Position numbers and translations under genes: made by a program
Part shown: positions 52,970-60,466 of the stretch, piece after piece
How the letters are laid out: the number at the start of each line of letters is the position of its first letter
Numbering within the stretch: the stretch's first letter is position 1
Assembly (NCBI RefSeq): GCF_003730295.1
Contig: NZ_QTSZ01000015.1
Coordinates: 1 to 60,466, forward strand
DNA: 60,466 nt
Reading direction: 5' to 3'
Source: Ornithinibacillus gellani
GTDB taxonomy: Bacteria > Bacillota > Bacilli > Bacillales > Amphibacillaceae
Notes under the pieces: generated by a model
The model's database searches: none
Told to the model about the DNA's origin: nothing
What the model saw: the letters and a program-made list of their open reading frames with translations, nothing else

Positions 52970-54256
52970 TTAAGATGCATATAATCGATATACATCGAGC
53001 AATTTCTCTTGTTCTGTTTCCCAATTATACTTTTTTCGTGCTTTTTTGCAATTTTCCTGGAAGCGTGCACGTTTTTCCGGCTGTTGCAGTAATTCATTAA
53101 CCCCTTTGGCAATTTCAACTGGGTCATGTGGATCAATAACGACTCCAACCTCGCTTTCCAATACCGCGCGTTTGATTTCCGGGAAATTACAGGCGACGAT
53201 GGGCACTTCATTCATCATGTACTCAAATAGTTTATTCGAGGAGGCTGACCAATGATTAAAATTAATATTATTCAATACTTGAAAGCCTAAGTAAGCATTT
53301 TTCGTATACTTTGGCAAATCACGAACCGGCACTTTTGGGATAAAGCGAATGCCTTTTTCCAAATTCCGTTCCTTAACCATTTGTTCCAGCTCTGGTTTGA
53401 TTCTTCCATCACCGATAAATACGAGGGTGCCCTCTTGAAAGTGCGGATAGGCTTCAATAAGTTTGTCCAATCCTCTTCCGGCTTGAATACCGCCCTGATA
53501 CAGGAGGATCTTTTCATCCACTGGCAGTCCGAGCATCCCATGTAAATCCACCTTCTCCTCCACCTGTTGAATCACAAGTGATGGATAGTTATGTAAAACA
53601 TGTGGATAGAATCCATACAAATCCTCGTTATATTTAGCCCGTGTATCATTTTCCACAATCATACTGTCCATGCGCTTAATGAAGAAGTGCTCGAATCGTT
53701 TATACCATGGACTGTCATAGCCTGTTCGACTCGTTTGCACCTCATGAGAATCATAAATGAGCGGTTTTTTACGAAAGCGCCATTTCGAGCTGACATAAGC
53801 CTGTGGCATCGTATTTAAGTCATTGGCATGATAAATATCGTAATTGCCACGATGACCCTTCCACATCATTCGTAAAATTAATGCCCCGCGAATCCAGATT
53901 ACCCGTGCTTTTGTTTTCAATAAAAGCCCTAAAATCAAAGTGAGCGGGATGATCACCCATGGTATAAAATAAGCAAGTACTAACCATATTGCGCCCAGTG
54001 GCAGTAATGGCCACTTTCGCCCGACAGCAAATCGATACAGCCTTTGCAGCCATACCAATGTGGTTGGATAGCGTTTCATACGAAAAACACGAAAATGTGG
54101 GTTCACTTCTTCAAAGGATGAAATGGTCGAATCTGCTGGATCATCAATACAGATGAGTTCCACATCAAAGCCATTTTCCGATAGAGTCGTACATTCCCGC
54201 AGCACGCGCGCGTCATTCGTAAAATGATTCCATACAAACATTCCTACACGTTTCAT
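52970..54256 (-). CDS. GT4-family glycosyltransferase
   Basis: 428 residues, GT-B fold. N-terminal half opens MKRVGMFVWNHFTNDARVLRE, with a hydrophobic pair (about 85-125) that may associate with the membrane; YDIYHANDLNTMPQAY and YDSHEVQTSRTGY follow. The C-terminal half has the donor-site pattern ILLYQGGIQAGRGLDKLIEA, FIGDGRIKPELEQM and NKLFEYMMNEVPIVACNFPE. It would add one sugar to the lipid-linked repeat unit. Second gene of the operon. Confidence 0.87.
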   Translation of the reverse strand: MKRVGMFVWNHFTNDARVLRECTTLSENGFDVELICIDDPADSTISSFEEVNPHFRVFRMKRYPTTLVWLQRLYRFAVGRKWPLLPLGAIWLVLAYFIPWVIIPLTLILGLLLKTKARVIWIRGALILRMMWKGHRGNYDIYHANDLNTMPQAYVSSKWRFRKKPLIYDSHEVQTSRTGYDSPWYKRFEHFFIKRMDSMIVENDTRAKYNEDLYGFYPHVLHNYPSLVIQQVEEKVDLHGMLGLPVDEKILLYQGGIQAGRGLDKLIEAYPHFQEGTLVFIGDGRIKPELEQMVKERNLEKGIRFIPKVPVRDLPKYTKNAYLGFQVLNNINFNHWSASSNKLFEYMMNEVPIVACNFPEIKRAVLESEVGVVIDPHDPVEIAKGVNELLQQPEKRARFQENCKKARKKYNWETEQEKLLDVYRLYAS

Positions 54257-54274
54257 GCATCTTTACCTCTTCAA

Positions 54275-55468
54275 TTATGATAAAATCCCAACCAGCTTGG
54301 AAATATTGCTTTCCCATAGAAATTCATTCGTAATGGTCTTTGTACAATTATCCTCGAGCTTACTTAATAAGGATGGGTTGTTTTTCAGTTCTACTATTTT
54401 CTCAATCATGTCATCTACTTCATTGCCTGCAAAAGCATAACCAACACCATTATCCTCAATAATATTGGCTGCGATGCCTTTCACACCTGCAATGATTGGC
54501 GTCTTACATGTCATATAATCGACAATCTTCCCGGGTAATACCGTTGAAAAAACTTCATCATCATTTAAAAATGCGAGTGCGACATTGCTATTCTCTATCA
54601 TTTTTAAGCTTTCCTTCCTCGTGGTCGGATTATGCACATGGATATTCACAAGCTGATGCTCCTTTAAATAAGCAATCAACTCCCCCGTACGCATGCCATA
54701 TCCGATAATGTCCATACGAATCCCTTTTTCCGACAGGAGCTTTGCAACTTGTTTCAGTCGATCAACATCCTGTGCGAGACCAAGATTTCCTGTATAAACC
54801 ACACGAAATTCACCTTGATAGGACTTGCGGTAAATAATTTCTTGTTGACGGGGACCATTAGGTAGATAAAGCAGTGAGGTTTGCTTCTTCTTCAGGTTTT
54901 CTTTAATATGACTTTCAAAGCCATTACTATTAATAATGATGTGATCTGCTTTTTGGTACATCTTTCTTTCTAAGTAATGGAAAAACTTGATGATCCATTT
55001 ATTATCAAATGCCTTCACGCCAACCAGGCTATCCGGCCATAAATCTCTAACCTCTAAAATAAGCTTCGATTTCAATATCTTTCGAGCGAAAAGCGCAGAA
55101 AAAACGATAAAAATCGGTGGTGTGCTAACAAGTATGTAATCATAGTTTTCCTTCCGCTGCTTCCACAGGGTAATGAAAAATCGATACATGATTTCCAAAT
55201 AGAAAAAAAGCCTGCTAAAAACATGCTTAGAAAAATGCCTGTTTTTTATGGAGACACGTGTAATATTTTCTGCTTGGTTCATTTCTTCGTCATCCCAAAA
55301 CAGATTATTCTTGTACATGTTTTTATTGGGATAGGCAGGCTCTGTCGTTAATACATCGACCTGAATGTCATTTTCATTCAATAGCTGATAAATATTTTTC
55401 ATACGATTTCCTGCACTGCCAATAACGGGATAAAAATTCTGTGTCATGATTAATACTTTCTTCGTCAT
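54275..55468 (-). CDS. GT4-family glycosyltransferase (WbuB-like)
   Basis: 397 residues, GT-B fold, opening VLIMTQNFYPVIGSAGNRMKN, with VSTPPIFIVFSALFARK, LILEVRDLWPDSLVG, VVYTGNLGLAQDVDRL and STVLPGKIVDYMTCKTPII. The EVRDLWPDS and PGKIVDYM patterns are those of WbuB-type amino-sugar transferases. First gene of the ten-gene operon. GGGAG lies about ten bases before the ATG. Confidence 0.87.
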   Translation of the reverse strand: MTKKVLIMTQNFYPVIGSAGNRMKNIYQLLNENDIQVDVLTTEPAYPNKNMYKNNLFWDDEEMNQAENITRVSIKNRHFSKHVFSRLFFYLEIMYRFFITLWKQRKENYDYILVSTPPIFIVFSALFARKILKSKLILEVRDLWPDSLVGVKAFDNKWIIKFFHYLERKMYQKADHIIINSNGFESHIKENLKKKQTSLLYLPNGPRQQEIIYRKSYQGEFRVVYTGNLGLAQDVDRLKQVAKLLSEKGIRMDIIGYGMRTGELIAYLKEHQLVNIHVHNPTTRKESLKMIENSNVALAFLNDDEVFSTVLPGKIVDYMTCKTPIIAGVKGIAANIIEDNGVGYAFAGNEVDDMIEKIVELKNNPSLLSKLEDNCTKTITNEFLWESNISKLVGILS

Positions 55469-55506
55469 TTCGTTTCCGCTCCCAAAATTAGCAAATCAAT
55501 TCATTA

Positions 55507-55536
55507 TCTATACTACCATATTATCTTTTATTACAA
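55507..55536 (-). promoter_or_regulatory. Weak candidate promoter for the polysaccharide operon
   Basis: The minus strand reads TTGTAA, 18 bases, TATAGA, ending about 38 bases before ATG 55468. Both boxes are four-of-six matches. The 14-bp dyad at 55546-55589 lies just upstream. Confidence 0.35.
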
Positions 55537-55545
55537 AAAATAAGT

Positions 55546-55589
55546 TTTCTTTACAAAAGAACGTAGAAACATGTCCTTTTGTAAAGAAA
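55546..55589 (-). terminator. 14-bp perfect dyad: terminator or operator
   Basis: TTTCTTTACAAAAG and CTTTTGTAAAGAAA are perfect inverted arms around a 16-base loop. The stem is AT-rich; on the minus strand ACTTATTTTTTG follows. It may end the upstream two-gene transcript, or act as a regulator site, since it lies just ahead of the candidate promoter of the ten-gene operon. Confidence 0.5.
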
Positions 55590-55604
55590 CGTTAACATTT
55601 ACCA

Positions 55605-55721
55605 CAGATTAACTGGCTGTAAAACCCCTATTTCAAAAATTTTTGTTCATAACAAGGGTTGTAAGTGGGAATCAACAGCCAGTGTAGGCCTGATTCGTTC
55701 AACAACAATCAGTGGGGGAGT
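55605..55721 (-). repeat. Palindromic 3'-end repeat, second copy
   Basis: It shares AGATTAACTGGCTGTAA, ATAACAAG, AATCAACAGCCAGT, GCCTGATT and AACAATCAGTGGGG, in the same order and spacing, with the copy at 33537-33687. The outer arms ACTGGCTGT/ACAGCCAGT and the CTGATT/AATCAG hairpin are kept while the segment between changes. It lacks the GAAGTTTCACTTTAT end and, like the first, lies directly against the stop codon of a minus-strand gene. Confidence 0.65.
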
Positions 55722-57746
55722 CTACTCCTCTGCTTCGGATAAAAGAACTTGATCCAAGGCATGCGCGATTTGGTCTGGCTCATATCTCTTCGCTATTTGC
55801 ATCCATGCTTCCGCTTCAATGAAAGGACCTTTTTCATGAATGGTCCATATCTTTTCTACCGCTGCATCGACCGTATCAACGATGTGTTCGGCAGGATATA
55901 TGAGTTCTGCTCCCGGCCAATTAAATAGGATTGGCTGGGCGCCGCTTGCCATCCCTTCCATTGGTGCCAGGTGGAACCCTTCCACATCACTCGTAGAGAG
56001 CATATAGCCGATTTGCTGCATCCATTCGGCAACATCTGGTCCGAACGATTCAAATATAACTTGATCCTTCCATGGGGCTTCCTCTATCCGTTCAAATTGC
56101 GTTTTATAAAATTGCATTTCTTTCTTTCGGTATTTCATCCAGCTTAATTCCTCTGGTCTTCTCCCTTTTATGTATAGCTTAAAACGCTCATCCCGCTCCC
56201 ACAGCTTTTCAAATACATCCAGGGCACGATCAAGCCGCTTCAATTGCGGCAGCATACCGAGCAAGCCAAGATGAAATTTACTTTCTTCCGTTTTCGGCAG
56301 TATATATTGCTGTGTATCGACCATATTTGGAATGATTTTTACCTTGTGGCGCGGCATACGCTTCAAGCGAATAAATTCCTCCATCACATATGGGCCAACC
56401 GCTATAAAAGCATCTACTTTTTGAAAATCAACTTCCTGTAAATAAGCAGTTTCCAATTCCTGACGATGTACACGCACATATAATTTCTGATGTGGCAGTT
56501 TATGCTGTGCATAAAACACTGCATTTCCCAGACCCCATTCACAAAAAATAATATCCGCTTGTTTCAATAGCATGTGACTCACTGTTTCATCATGTGCCTC
56601 ATGCCCACGCCATAAATCAATGAATAACGCACATTTCTGCTGTGCTTGTAGTCTTTCCATATACCAGGAAATAAATTTAAAATCATGCCCAGCAAATAAT
56701 ACCGTTTTCGGCACTGGATTAAACCGCCAGAGTGCTTGCATCAATTCCGGCTCTACTACCGATTGCCGGTAGTTTTTTGCTGCCTGCCAGCAAGCCTTGG
56801 CAGTTGTTTCATATATTGTTTTTGATTGAAGGACCGTTTGAAGTTTTTCCTTCATTTTCACTGTCGTACCGGCAAATAGCGGATAATCTCGTCCAAGTAA
56901 ATCCATATGTTCCTTTGTTCGTTGCAGTACAACGGGTGTGCCATTGATCCCATAGGATAGTAATAATTCTCTTGCCGTTTCCTTACTCGTTCCTGGCAGA
57001 ATACAGGCAATGTCTGCCCGATATGCATCAGGATTATGCCAATTTAACCCGGCATGCTGCTTCAGTTTTTCAGTTAGTTCGTCTGTATGCCCTTCATGCT
57101 TTGCCAACACCCAGCTCACAGCAGGCTCTTCTTTCGTAAAGAAGGTCTGCAGCTCCAGCAGTTGACCAACCGCTCTCGTATGTCCCTCTGGGCAAAAGGC
57201 GGAAATTACGAATCGCTCATTTTCCCACACGGGGGGAGCCACATCATCCTTCACATATTCTGTAGAAATAATTGGTTTCCCAGCAGGTGGAAGCATGCCT
57301 TGTAATTTTTTACGTACGTGATCATTTGGAACAAATAATAAAGGAAAGGCTGCATATACCTTTCGATAAAACTTTCGCATCCCTAGCTTCACTTCATGTG
57401 GTAAGCAGGCTATTGTCTTATGCGCATATTTCTGGCCAACTGCTTGTTCCATCCAAGACCTTCCTGCCATCAGGATGACATGAAAATCATATTGATTATC
57501 TAATTCCTGTATGTTTTTGCCAATCATTTCCGTATCCGACGTTCCTGCGTGCTGGTCAGTTGATAGCCAGTATACCCGTTCTGCTTCAAGCTTTATTCGC
57601 AGGTCGTTGTTGTGCGCTGCCATCATCCAGATATCAATCCGTGGATTACGGTTCATGATGGTGATGAGTGATTTCGCCCACGCAAAATCAGCTGCTGTCG
57701 ACCCGCTGGACGTATCCATGGCAAATAATATACGTAATCGTTTCAT
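55722..57746 (-). CDS. Large GT-B glycosyltransferase
   Basis: 674 residues from ATG 57746; the in-frame ATG at 57752 lies too close to AAAGGAGC. Residues about 1-330 are a first GT-like half of no family I can name (RILFAMDTSSGSTAADFAWA; VILMAGRSWME; IACLPHEVKLGM). Residues about 340-674 are a GT4/GT1-like GT-B (VLFAGHDFKFISWYMERL; IIPNMVDTQQY; LGLLGMLPQLKRLDRALD; STSDVEGFHLAPMEGMASG). It is cotranscribed with the 604-residue protein upstream (17-base gap). It likely extends or decorates a wall polymer. Confidence 0.78.
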   Translation of the reverse strand: MKRLRILFAMDTSSGSTAADFAWAKSLITIMNRNPRIDIWMMAAHNNDLRIKLEAERVYWLSTDQHAGTSDTEMIGKNIQELDNQYDFHVILMAGRSWMEQAVGQKYAHKTIACLPHEVKLGMRKFYRKVYAAFPLLFVPNDHVRKKLQGMLPPAGKPIISTEYVKDDVAPPVWENERFVISAFCPEGHTRAVGQLLELQTFFTKEEPAVSWVLAKHEGHTDELTEKLKQHAGLNWHNPDAYRADIACILPGTSKETARELLLSYGINGTPVVLQRTKEHMDLLGRDYPLFAGTTVKMKEKLQTVLQSKTIYETTAKACWQAAKNYRQSVVEPELMQALWRFNPVPKTVLFAGHDFKFISWYMERLQAQQKCALFIDLWRGHEAHDETVSHMLLKQADIIFCEWGLGNAVFYAQHKLPHQKLYVRVHRQELETAYLQEVDFQKVDAFIAVGPYVMEEFIRLKRMPRHKVKIIPNMVDTQQYILPKTEESKFHLGLLGMLPQLKRLDRALDVFEKLWERDERFKLYIKGRRPEELSWMKYRKKEMQFYKTQFERIEEAPWKDQVIFESFGPDVAEWMQQIGYMLSTSDVEGFHLAPMEGMASGAQPILFNWPGAELIYPAEHIVDTVDAAVEKIWTIHEKGPFIEAEAWMQIAKRYEPDQIAHALDQVLLSEAEE

Positions 57747-57763
57747 ATCCATGCTCCTTTGGC

Positions 57764-59578
57764 CTACCCATCGGCTTTTTCCGATTTCCTTTTATCGCTA
57801 GCTTCTGTTACTGGATAGCTAGCTAAATCGGATAATGGAATTCCTTTTAGCTCTGAAATTTCATAGATGATTGTAAATGCTTCTGCATTTGTTGTTGTAA
57901 ACGAACTGGCAGCAGCTGAAATAGCACTTGTGCCATTGATACAGCCAATACGTTTTACCTTCGTACTTTCAATTGCTGCCATAGTATCTGCTATATAGTT
58001 CGTGTCATAGGAGTAATCAGATCGCATAATAGCAACGTAATTGCTCTTGACGATATCTTCCAGCTGATAATAGGTCAGCGCATAATCCTTCATATATAAG
58101 AGCGTATGCTCCGATTGATTCGCATTCCAATATGCTTCATATCCTAGGAATGGTGTAATCAATAAGACGGCCCGTTTCCGTTCGTAGGTTTGGGCATGGA
58201 TGATATCGATAGCACGTTGAAAAGCATCTGCTGAATCCACAAAAAACAACATCGTCACATTACGGATGGCCGTTCGATAGCGGATTCCCACTTGATCCAG
58301 CAGCTGTTCCATTCGTCGAACTGGCGTATGAGATTGATTCATTTCCCGAATGCCTTTAGCAGTAATCTGCTGACGATCCTCTCTGTCTTGCTGCAGCTTT
58401 TTTACTGCATGCACTGCTTCTTCCGTTGTTTGTATTTGATTCACGACCGTGTGAAAGTACCGTTTCCAGCTTCCTTTTGCATTCGTCACAGCTGGGATAC
58501 CCGCAGCAAGATCATGAAACAATTGCGGATTCCCTAATAGCTCTGACGTAACTGAAAAAATCTGTACACCAGCTATTTTCTCCAGCGCAGCGGTCATTTG
58601 ATTCGCTTCCTCGGTTTGTTCCACATACACATGAACTTGTTCTTGATCATTTCTTTCTTGAAATAGATCTGGTGCTGCAGTTGGCAACAGGACATCCACG
58701 CGACTTTCACCTGCCAATTTCGCCCATTCCTGTCTCTGTTCTGGATTCGCCACTAGAACCTGATCAAAATGCTGCCATTTCACATATTCTTCCATACTGG
58801 ATGGGAGAGGCGCTGTAATCCAGCAAACCTTGGGAACATCATTTGTTTCGCACCATAGTAATAACTGGTGTAACGATTCTTGGTGATTCCGCGATAAATT
58901 TACGAGTTGCTCAGCTTGGATCCAAAGTAAATCCGGCAGCTGTTTTTCACATTGCTCCTGCCAGTCTGTGATGGATAACGGTACTAATTTTGCCGTTTTT
59001 TCAAAAGCAGTTGCATAGCTTTTTTCCAGTATCGTGGCAATTTTAATATGTACAGGCAGTGGCACCGTTTTCGGCCGCTCCGGCTTTGCGATTGGGGCAA
59101 ATGGTGATGTAAATACATCCTCCAGCATTAACTTGCCCTTTCCTTCGAGACGAATGGCAAGTCTGGCATAAACCCCACCGGCTGTACGCTGAATGGTTGT
59201 TAATTCATTTAAAAGCAGCTTATGTGTTGTCAGACGCTGACAATCCCGATCATATTGGATGAAATAAATTGATAATTTCATCGTTTTCGTTTTTTGCCCA
59301 CGAATTCGAATGGTATGATAATCAGAATCACCTAGTACGATTTTCTTCCCCTCTTCGGAAACAAGCGCAAAACCAGTCCCTTTTTCTAAAAAAGTGACAT
59401 ATTTACTCTCTTCATCTATCGATTCTATTTCGAGTTTATTACCTGCAGCTTGTTTCATTTGAATTTGGTTTTTTGGATAAAACCAATTCTTTATACTCCA
59501 AAAGCTTGCAGGAATTTCACCGAACGTCGGAAGATTACCGACGTCCGTCTCCAAAAAAGTGGTCATAGCGTACGTCAT
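57764..59578 (-). CDS. Glycosyltransferase-like protein with a degenerate GT2 end
   Basis: 604 residues, no signal peptide. Residues 1-170 are beta-rich and unrecognised. Residues about 180-430 resemble a CgeB-type GT-B fold (LLWIQAEQLVNLSRNH; VCWITAPLP; LAAGIPAVTNAKGSWKRYF). Residues about 445-580 resemble a family 2 GT-A domain (NVTMLFFVDSADAFQRAIDI; YVAIMRSDYSYDTNYIADTM), but the usual metal-binding DxD is changed to RSDYSY. It resembles the middle of the 886-residue bimodular enzyme. Start is uncertain: ATG 59578 has AGGGA close by, and ATG 59566 is an alternative. Catalysis is uncertain. Confidence 0.65.
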   Translation of the reverse strand: MTYAMTTFLETDVGNLPTFGEIPASFWSIKNWFYPKNQIQMKQAAGNKLEIESIDEESKYVTFLEKGTGFALVSEEGKKIVLGDSDYHTIRIRGQKTKTMKLSIYFIQYDRDCQRLTTHKLLLNELTTIQRTAGGVYARLAIRLEGKGKLMLEDVFTSPFAPIAKPERPKTVPLPVHIKIATILEKSYATAFEKTAKLVPLSITDWQEQCEKQLPDLLWIQAEQLVNLSRNHQESLHQLLLWCETNDVPKVCWITAPLPSSMEEYVKWQHFDQVLVANPEQRQEWAKLAGESRVDVLLPTAAPDLFQERNDQEQVHVYVEQTEEANQMTAALEKIAGVQIFSVTSELLGNPQLFHDLAAGIPAVTNAKGSWKRYFHTVVNQIQTTEEAVHAVKKLQQDREDRQQITAKGIREMNQSHTPVRRMEQLLDQVGIRYRTAIRNVTMLFFVDSADAFQRAIDIIHAQTYERKRAVLLITPFLGYEAYWNANQSEHTLLYMKDYALTYYQLEDIVKSNYVAIMRSDYSYDTNYIADTMAAIESTKVKRIGCINGTSAISAAASSFTTTNAEAFTIIYEISELKGIPLSDLASYPVTEASDKRKSEKADG

Positions 59579-59598
59579 CCATTCCCTGTTTTTCCGCT

Positions 59599-59607
59599 AT
59601 TATAACA
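59599..59607 (-). promoter_or_regulatory. Extended -10 promoter for the two-gene glycosyltransferase operon
   Basis: The minus strand reads TGTTATAAT, a perfect -10 with TGN extension, about 20 bases before ATG 59578; no good -35 is seen. Confidence 0.55.
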
Positions 59608-59785
59608 TATCTACATACCGATGTAGCAGGATTTGGAAATCGATAGAGATTCATAGATTTTAGTAGGTTGAAAGGCCTGTATACGTATCATAAAGATAGA
59701 TTACAGAATCATTGACGAGTTGCAGATAAGGAATTTGCACTGTGTCTATGCGTCTAAATATGATATAATCTCATGTTTGACAGTT
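59608..59785. other. Intergenic stretch without visible features
   Basis: AT-rich; no ORF with a ribosome site, no clear hairpin. TATAAT occurs at about 59764-59769 on the plus strand with no plausible -35 or gene behind it. Confidence 0.4.
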
Positions 59786-60025
59786 AAAGAGGCTGGGACA
59801 AAACATAAATTATCGGTTTAAAAGACGAACAATCACATGAATTAGCTCAGGGAATATACGTAGACTCCTGTGGGAGCAAAGAGCCATATAAGACCCCGCA
59901 AGGCGAAGCCTGAGGAGGCTTATTGCTCGCCCACGGAATGCGAAGTATATTCCCTGAGCGGGGTGTCCTACTTATTAAATGTTCGCTTTTTGATTGGATA
60001 GAAATAGTATTGTCCCAGCCTCTTT
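59786..60025. mobile_element. 240-bp nested palindromic repeat (MITE-like)
   Basis: Perfect 16-bp terminal inverted repeats AAAGAGGCTGGGACAA and TTGTCCCAGCCTCTTT. Nested inside are GAACA arms, perfect 15-bp arms GCTCAGGGAATATAC/GTATATTCCCTGAGC (59845-59859 and 59945-59959), and a GC-rich core around CCCCGCAAGGCGAAGCC. It codes for nothing. The terminal and core sequences look like the dispersed repeats common in Oceanobacillus/Virgibacillus-type genomes. It ends 21 bases from a transposase stop codon. Confidence 0.75.
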
Positions 60026-60046
60026 TTTAGTGTGCAAAAGTGAGTA

Positions 60047-60466
60047 CTATTTATGTTTTTTTACCTCTTTTAAAATTTTTTTCATTTTTTTTATGGGTAC
60101 GATTTCAGTATCTGTTCGGAATCCGAATACATCATGCAATTTATCTGTTAATTCCGTTCTGGTATAAGTAGGAATATATCCCTCATTCGTGGCTTCCAGC
60201 ACTCTCATTTTCCGTAATGTTTGAATGATTTCAAAACAGGTAGCTGACTCATCAATTTTCTTTTCAATCAGGCGATAGGTCAATAATGATAGAAAGCACA
60301 CTAAGAAATGTGCCTTGATACGCTCATCTTTTTGAAGGAAAACCGGACGTGTCCGCATTTCGCTTTTCAGAATTCGAAAAGTTTCCTCAATCTCCCAGCG
60401 GCGCTGATTGATTTTTACAATTTCCTCCGGGGTACTTTCTAAGTTTGTACATACACCATAGAATCC
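60047..60466 (-). CDS. DDE transposase, C-terminal part (IS4/IS1634-type), runs off the right edge
   Basis: The frame is open from the window end to TAA at 60047, about 139 codons, and there is no reason to start at the internal ATG 60358. The C-terminal catalytic region is visible: KINQRRWEIEETFRILKSE contains the R-W-x-I-E-x-x-F-x-x-K pattern with the third catalytic acid Glu, then RPVFLQKDERIKAHFLVCF and LLTYRLIEKK, typical of IS4/IS1634-type elements. The remainder, including both catalytic Asp residues, lies outside. No terminal repeat of this IS can be placed with confidence. Confidence 0.85.
   Translation of the reverse strand, partial: GFYGVCTNLESTPEEIVKINQRRWEIEETFRILKSEMRTRPVFLQKDERIKAHFLVCFLSLLTYRLIEKKIDESATCFEIIQTLRKMRVLEATNEGYIPTYTRTELTDKLHDVFGFRTDTEIVPIKKMKKILKEVKKHK

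Overview
The window looks like chromosome of a low-GC, Gram-positive, spore-former-type Bacillaceae (Virgibacillus/Oceanobacillus-like). Evidence: strong AGGAGG ribosome sites, sigma-A promoters with 17-bp spacers, TagG/TagH/TagF-type wall-polymer genes, PadR- and LCP-family genes, CWB2 wall-binding repeats, and a group IIC intron end closely resembling the well-studied Oceanobacillus iheyensis intron. I ran no searches; family calls come from motifs, domain order and length.

Layout. (1) 1-4.3 kb, minus strand: 5' end of a group IIC intron placed exactly after a terminator, then a two-domain CDP-glycerol glycerophosphotransferase and a TagG/TagH polymer exporter. (2) 4.6-15.2 kb, plus strand: a large secreted glucosaminidase with five 71-residue repeats and a very acidic linker; a PadR regulator with a heterodimeric ABC exporter that has one degenerate ATP site; an LCP-family wall-polymer ligase; an OatA-type O-acetyltransferase. 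(3) 15.2-41.6 kb, minus strand: seven secreted proteins that all end in three CWB2 repeats (one amidase, five subtilisin-fold proteins, one lysozyme-like hydrolase), broken up only by a BsuPI-type inhibitor gene and an aminoglycoside-phosphotransferase-like pseudogene. One subtilisin-fold protein has lost its catalytic His and Ser, yet its CWB2 block is almost identical to that of an active neighbour. (4) 41.7-55.5 kb, minus strand: a ten-gene operon for an exported polysaccharide: two GT4 glycosyltransferases, UDP-ManNAc dehydrogenase, a second TagG/TagH exporter, a methyltransferase, a bimodular glycosyltransferase, a heparinase II/III-type lyase, and an MBOAT plus DHHW (AlgI/AlgJ-like) O-acetylation pair. 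(5) 55.7-59.6 kb: two more large glycosyltransferase-like genes. (6) Right edge: a 240-bp nested-palindrome repeat and a partial DDE transposase.

How it may fit together. The two flanks make, modify, export and attach wall polymers (TagF-like, TagGH twice, LCP, OatA, WecC, AlgI/J-like). The middle encodes many proteins carrying CWB2, the module known in Clostridioides difficile to hold proteins on the wall through an anionic polymer (PSII). The inference is one surface locus in which the polymer and the proteins docked on it are encoded side by side. The surface set includes active proteases, one apparent pseudoprotease, two wall hydrolases and a possible protease inhibitor.
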